Assembly: GCA_027488855.1 (NCBI GenBank) | Contig: JAIYAV010000239.1 | Coordinates: forward strand, 1-35,870 | Direction: 5' to 3' | Length of the DNA: 35,870 nucleotides | Source: Saprospiraceae bacterium | GTDB taxonomy: Bacteria > Bacteroidota > Bacteroidia > Chitinophagales > Saprospiraceae | In this document: one piece after another, positions 32,694 through 35,870 of the stretch | Position numbering within the stretch: the stretch's first letter is position 1 | How the letters are laid out: each line of letters opens with the position of its first letter | Program-made: the position numbers and the translations under genes | Notes under the pieces: model-generated | What the model was told of the DNA's origin: nothing | The model's database searches: none | The model's input: only the letters and a program-made list of their open reading frames with translations

Positions 32694-35612
32694 TTACCGC
32701 ACGACCAACTTGCCTGTGTTGATTAGTTGCCCTTCAGATGTTAACCGATACGAATAAATACCGGCGGCTAGTTGATCACGATAAACATGACAAATATTGC
32801 TGTTAAAGAACTTTTGCTGAATCAATTTTCCACTTAGATCATAGACGCTCAGCTGTAGTCTATTGTATTGACGGCCTTTGACCTCCAAAGTCACCATCTC
32901 ACTAAAAGGATTGGGATAGATGTCTACTTTTACACCAGGGACGAACACTTCCTGACTCGAACTGATAATGCTCACAAAATCAGGGAAGCGATCGACCATC
33001 CAGCGCACGGTGTTGGTTCCGGAGGGTAAACGGTAATCGAAATACACAGTAGCGCGATTGTCGATCACCGTCCCCTTAGGGTTGTTCGGTTTTTGGGATG
33101 CCCGGAATTCAACGTATCCGTATGTTTTTTGCGTTGTGCCGCCGTTGGCGGGCAGCAGATTGATACTATCGAATGTAATCTTCAGGATACCACCTTCATA
33201 TACTTCTAAAAAGTAAGGATGGCTACTGGCACCAGGTATGACTGTGGTGGGGTCTATTGCCTGGCTCAGGGTATCTCTGATTACTACACGTTGAACGGTA
33301 TCACTGCCGGAGTTTTGGAAGAATACTGTAAATGTCAAATCGGTTTTTGCATCAATGGTACTTTGTTTACCATAGCCTTTGGGATGGCCTCTTAATGCCA
33401 CCGGCTGCACAACGCTTAAAATCTCTTGTATGTCAACCGAGACAAAAGCATCCTGATCGTCTTCAGGAAACTGGGTTACTTGTCCCGTTTTTATTGGTGT
33501 CCCCGTTTCGGCGCATCCTTCCACTGCCACTGTTGGCAAGCTTCTTCCTGGGTGACCTGTCGATTGTTCTGCGAACAAGCGCAAGGTTGATCCCGCAGGA
33601 TTAGGAATACGGACCTCAATGGTTTGTCCACTTTGCAATTGATAGCTTGGGGTAACATTGCGCAAGATCACGTCATCCTGAATCACGATTCCTTTTTTCC
33701 GTTCCAGCATATTGCCTTTGCCAATATTCTGGATTTCAAAAATCACCGTGTCTATTTTACATGCGCCGCGTAAAACGATGCTTGAGCGATCCCAGCGGGG
33801 ATCAAGATCCAAGCAAAATGTATCTGGGAAAACCCTAGCTGAAACCAGTCCACTTTGGCCGTTTGCGATACCACTACAAGCAAGTGCAGTGCGAATCGAA
33901 AAAGAGCCACAGTCATTGGCTGGTACGGTGCCGAGGCGGAAACGCAATTTACCGTTGCTGAGTTGTTCTGCCGAGATGCTAGATGACTTGAAGGTCAGCT
34001 TGTTATCCAAAGCCAGATCAACGTAGGCGTTTGTGGCATTTGCCGTTCCGGTGTTGCAATAGTTGACGACATAATCTACGTCGCTGCACTGAGCAAGGAA
34101 TGGAGTTGTAATGTCCAGTTCCATGTAAGGGCATTCTACCGCTGCCTTTGCACCAAAATCAACCCGCAAAGAATCGTAAAACTCACGAAGGCGTACGTTT
34201 ACTCCTTCTGCATTACAAGCTGCCCAGTAGCGATTGGGTGGCAGTACTTTTAAGTTGTACACTCCAGTATCTACCAGAATGCTGTAATTGCCATTTTCGT
34301 CGCTGGTACCGTATACTACTTCAATACCTTTGGTTGCTTTGATGATCCAACCTGAGAGGGGAGCCTCTCCGTTGTCATAATCGCATTGGTTGTCGCGGTC
34401 CACAAAAACCCGGCCGTTGAGGCGATTGGTAATGGTGTTTCCCGAGGCATCCGTTTTGACCAGAATGAGGTCGTTAAAAGTATTGAGTAGCTGGCCGTTG
34501 TAACCGGTAATAATGTATCCACCTGCTTTGGTGGCTTGTATATCGCGGCCTTCTTCAGTAAATTCTGCATCGCCGATGGCTTTTTCCCATAGTATGTTGC
34601 CTTTGGCATCAACTTTTGCGACCAGAAGGTCTACGTTTGCAGCACTTACCAATTTCAGGCCAGTGATAACCAAACTGCCATCCTTTAATTCGGTAATGGC
34701 GTTGGCCTCTTCTTCTACTTTATCGTCTCCGATGGAGCGCATCCAGCGCTGATTGCCATTCGCATCGTATTTTACGATGAGGGCGTCAGCATTGTCGTTG
34801 ATCACTCCTGCAACCGCTAATCCATTGTCTTGTGTAGTGATAATGGCGCGGCCTTCTTCGCGGAAACTATTGGCGATCCGGCGTTCCCAGATGATGTTAC
34901 CCGTGTTGTCAACTCGATAAAGAACGATGTTATTGTCGAATCCAGTTTCGCTGCGGCTGTTGCCCAACAATGCGTAACCATCTCCGATGCGACTCAGGCT
35001 TTTGCCTTCATCTTTGCGCGGCGTACCATAGGTTTTTGACCAGATCGCTGTGCCATCGGCGTTGAACCGAACCAATAAGATGTTCTCATCTGCTTCTGTG
35101 GTTGCTTTGCTGGTTCCAATCACGGAGAACCCTCCGTCTGGATTGAGAACAACGTCGCTTGCGCGCTCGTTACCTGCTCCACCAAATTGCTTACTCCACA
35201 GTAGACCGCCTTTGCGATCTATTTTTAAAAGGTATATGTTTTCCCTCTCGCCTGGTTTGCCAACAATGTTGCCAACGATGAGGTAATTTCCATCAGCCGT
35301 AGGGATGATTGCTCTTGCTTGTTCCTGAAAACCTTCGTCGTAGTACTTGGTCCATAAAATGGTACCATCAATATCGGTACGTACTACGAAGATGTTCTGG
35401 TCATTGTCTGTTCCGAAAGATTCACCGAACCCAACTACGATAAATCCTTCGTCTTCAGCTTGTAGAACCGCCCAACCTTCGTCCTCTTTAGAACCGCCAA
35501 AGTTGAACTGCCATCCCTGTGCTTTCAATCCGCCTGCAGTTGTTATCAATAACATGATCGCAACTACAAAAGAGTGCAATGAGATCATGTTATTTGCAGG
35601 TCGGAGTTTCAT
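32694..35612 (-). CDS. T9SS-secreted seven-bladed propeller protein
   Basis: 972 residues. Signal peptide to about residue 32 (GGLKA-Q). Residues 33-393 contain seven repeats of about 50 residues of the form 'W...(F/Y)G...EEG.AI....DGG.I..G......N..L.K.D..GN', which suggests a seven-bladed beta-propeller. Residues 398-487 are a CNA-B/SdrD-like domain (GRVFVDRDNQCDYDNGEAPLSGW). Cys-containing beta-sandwich domains follow. A DUF11/DUF7619-like region lies at about 750-885 (FTVFFQNSGSDTVQRVVI). The last 77 residues (896-972: VDIYPNPFSEMVTLEV ... GKLVVR) are the T9SS type A sorting domain. Expected to be secreted or bound to the cell surface, perhaps in adhesion. The upstream open frame to 35735 is not signal-like; ATG 35612 (MKLRPANN) or 35588 opens the signal peptide. 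Confidence 0.92.
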   Translation of the reverse strand: MKLRPANNMISLHSFVVAIMLLITTAGGLKAQGWQFNFGGSKEDEGWAVLQAEDEGFIVVGFGESFGTDNDQNIFVVRTDIDGTILWTKYYDEGFQEQARAIIPTADGNYLIVGNIVGKPGERENIYLLKIDRKGGLLWSKQFGGAGNERASDVVLNPDGGFSVIGTSKATTEADENILLVRFNADGTAIWSKTYGTPRKDEGKSLSRIGDGYALLGNSRSETGFDNNIVLYRVDNTGNIIWERRIANSFREEGRAIITTQDNGLAVAGVINDNADALIVKYDANGNQRWMRSIGDDKVEEEANAITELKDGSLVITGLKLVSAANVDLLVAKVDAKGNILWEKAIGDAEFTEEGRDIQATKAGGYIITGYNGQLLNTFNDLILVKTDASGNTITNRLNGRVFVDRDNQCDYDNGEAPLSGWIIKATKGIEVVYGTSDENGNYSILVDTGVYNLKVLPPNRYWAACNAEGVNVRLREFYDSLRVDFGAKAAVECPYMELDITTPFLAQCSDVDYVVNYCNTGTANATNAYVDLALDNKLTFKSSSISAEQLSNGKLRFRLGTVPANDCGSFSIRTALACSGIANGQSGLVSARVFPDTFCLDLDPRWDRSSIVLRGACKIDTVIFEIQNIGKGNMLERKKGIVIQDDVILRNVTPSYQLQSGQTIEVRIPNPAGSTLRLFAEQSTGHPGRSLPTVAVEGCAETGTPIKTGQVTQFPEDDQDAFVSVDIQEILSVVQPVALRGHPKGYGKQSTIDAKTDLTFTVFFQNSGSDTVQRVVIRDTLSQAIDPTTVIPGASSHPYFLEVYEGGILKITFDSINLLPANGGTTQKTYGYVEFRASQKPNNPKGTVIDNRATVYFDYRLPSGTNTVRWMVDRFPDFVSIISSSQEVFVPGVKVDIYPNPFSEMVTLEVKGRQYNRLQLSVYDLSGKLIQQKFFNSNICHVYRDQLAAGIYSYRLTSEGQLINTGKLVVR

Positions 35613-35756
35613 GAGTGCTAATTCTAATTGCTTTACTGCTGAATGCAATACAAAGATGCAGCACCTTTCTGCTGGAAACAAAGACAAAAATCGGCAATTG
35701 TTGAAAAAAAACACCTTTTCTCGTTGCGGTATCATGGTATTTTAGCTTTTTTATTT

Positions 35757-35783
35757 TTTGATTGACAATGTTTTATAACTTTG
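35757..35783 (+). promoter_or_regulatory. candidate promoter for the right-edge gene
   Basis: An exact -7 box TAACTTTG (35776-35783) followed by C, 43 nt before an ATG at 35826. TTTG at 35757-35760 is 15 nt upstream, closer than the usual 19-20. It lies in the divergent spacer beside the T9SS cargo gene. Confidence 0.5.
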
Positions 35784-35825
35784 CATGCATCGAAAATTCT
35801 GTTGAAAAAACATTTTTTTAAACCC

Positions 35826-35870
35826 ATGCAAAATAGTCAACTCACCCACATTTTATTTGCACTTTCCAAG
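35826..35870 (+). CDS. start of a gene cut by the window edge
   Basis: An ATG followed by 14 open codons (MQNSQLTHILFALSK) to the end of the window, preceded by a good -7 box. The residues resemble the amphipathic first helix of a large family of Bacteroidota proteins of unknown function ('..LL.IL..LSK.EL..F..F'), but 15 residues are too few to be sure. Confidence 0.45.
   Translation, partial: MQNSQLTHILFALSK

Overview
The window looks like chromosomal DNA of a member of the Bacteroidota, most likely of the Saprospiria (a Haliscomenobacter/Lewinella-like organism; this placement is inference). The support is a C-terminal type IX secretion (T9SS type A) sorting domain, several TAnnTTTG-type -7 promoter boxes, a YbeY with the Bacteroidota-style HGxLHLCGY-E-D ending, a DUF4197 protein, and a general lack of strong Shine-Dalgarno sequences. 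Most of the window is single-copy housekeeping or metabolic genes in short transcription units on both strands. I see no rRNA, CRISPR array, transposase, integrase or phage structural gene.

Layout. 1-7 kb: a cut-off secreted protein (possibly caspase-like), an MFS transporter, a Kbp-like BON/LysM protein, a very large M1 peptidase/class A beta-lactamase-like fusion, and a secreted protein of unknown function. 7.0-7.3 kb: a remnant of a DUF1080 gene next to tRNA-Asn. 7.4-12.6 kb: PfkB sugar kinase, Nif3 plus C4 zinc-ribbon operon, aminopeptidase P, GT2 glycosyltransferase. 12.7-19.05 kb: the most interesting stretch. An ABC-type ATPase overlapping a PD-(D/E)xK nuclease-like gene (minus strand) and a PARIS-like ATPase plus DUF4435/TOPRIM pair (plus strand) flank a hotdog thioesterase and an amino-acid permease. 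The ATPase/nuclease genes are visibly AT-richer than the neighbours and look like acquired anti-phage modules. 19.1-25 kb: PLP-dependent Cys/Met-metabolism enzyme, anti-sigma-type kinase with ybeY, cysQ diverging from galE, and a vanadium-haloperoxidase-like lipoprotein. 25-28.7 kb: alpha/beta hydrolase and its TetR-type regulator, which share a putative operator, then a DUF4197 protein and a second alpha/beta hydrolase. 29-32.3 kb: radA, a DCC-family protein and asnS. 32.7-35.6 kb: a seven-bladed propeller protein exported by T9SS. The right edge holds the first codons of another gene.

A second theme is a set of intergenic palindromes. Four (827-925, 10310-10426, 27525-27605, 30390-30453) have stem arms made of a short word repeated in tandem or at regular spacing. 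Each uses a different word and each abuts the end or start of a coding sequence. Two more (8401-8574 and 16703-16808) look like REP-type composite elements, and a small one lies at 28692-28715. These may be a family of mobile or templated hairpins and deserve a genome-wide look.

Gene function calls rest on motif recognition by eye. No database search was possible.
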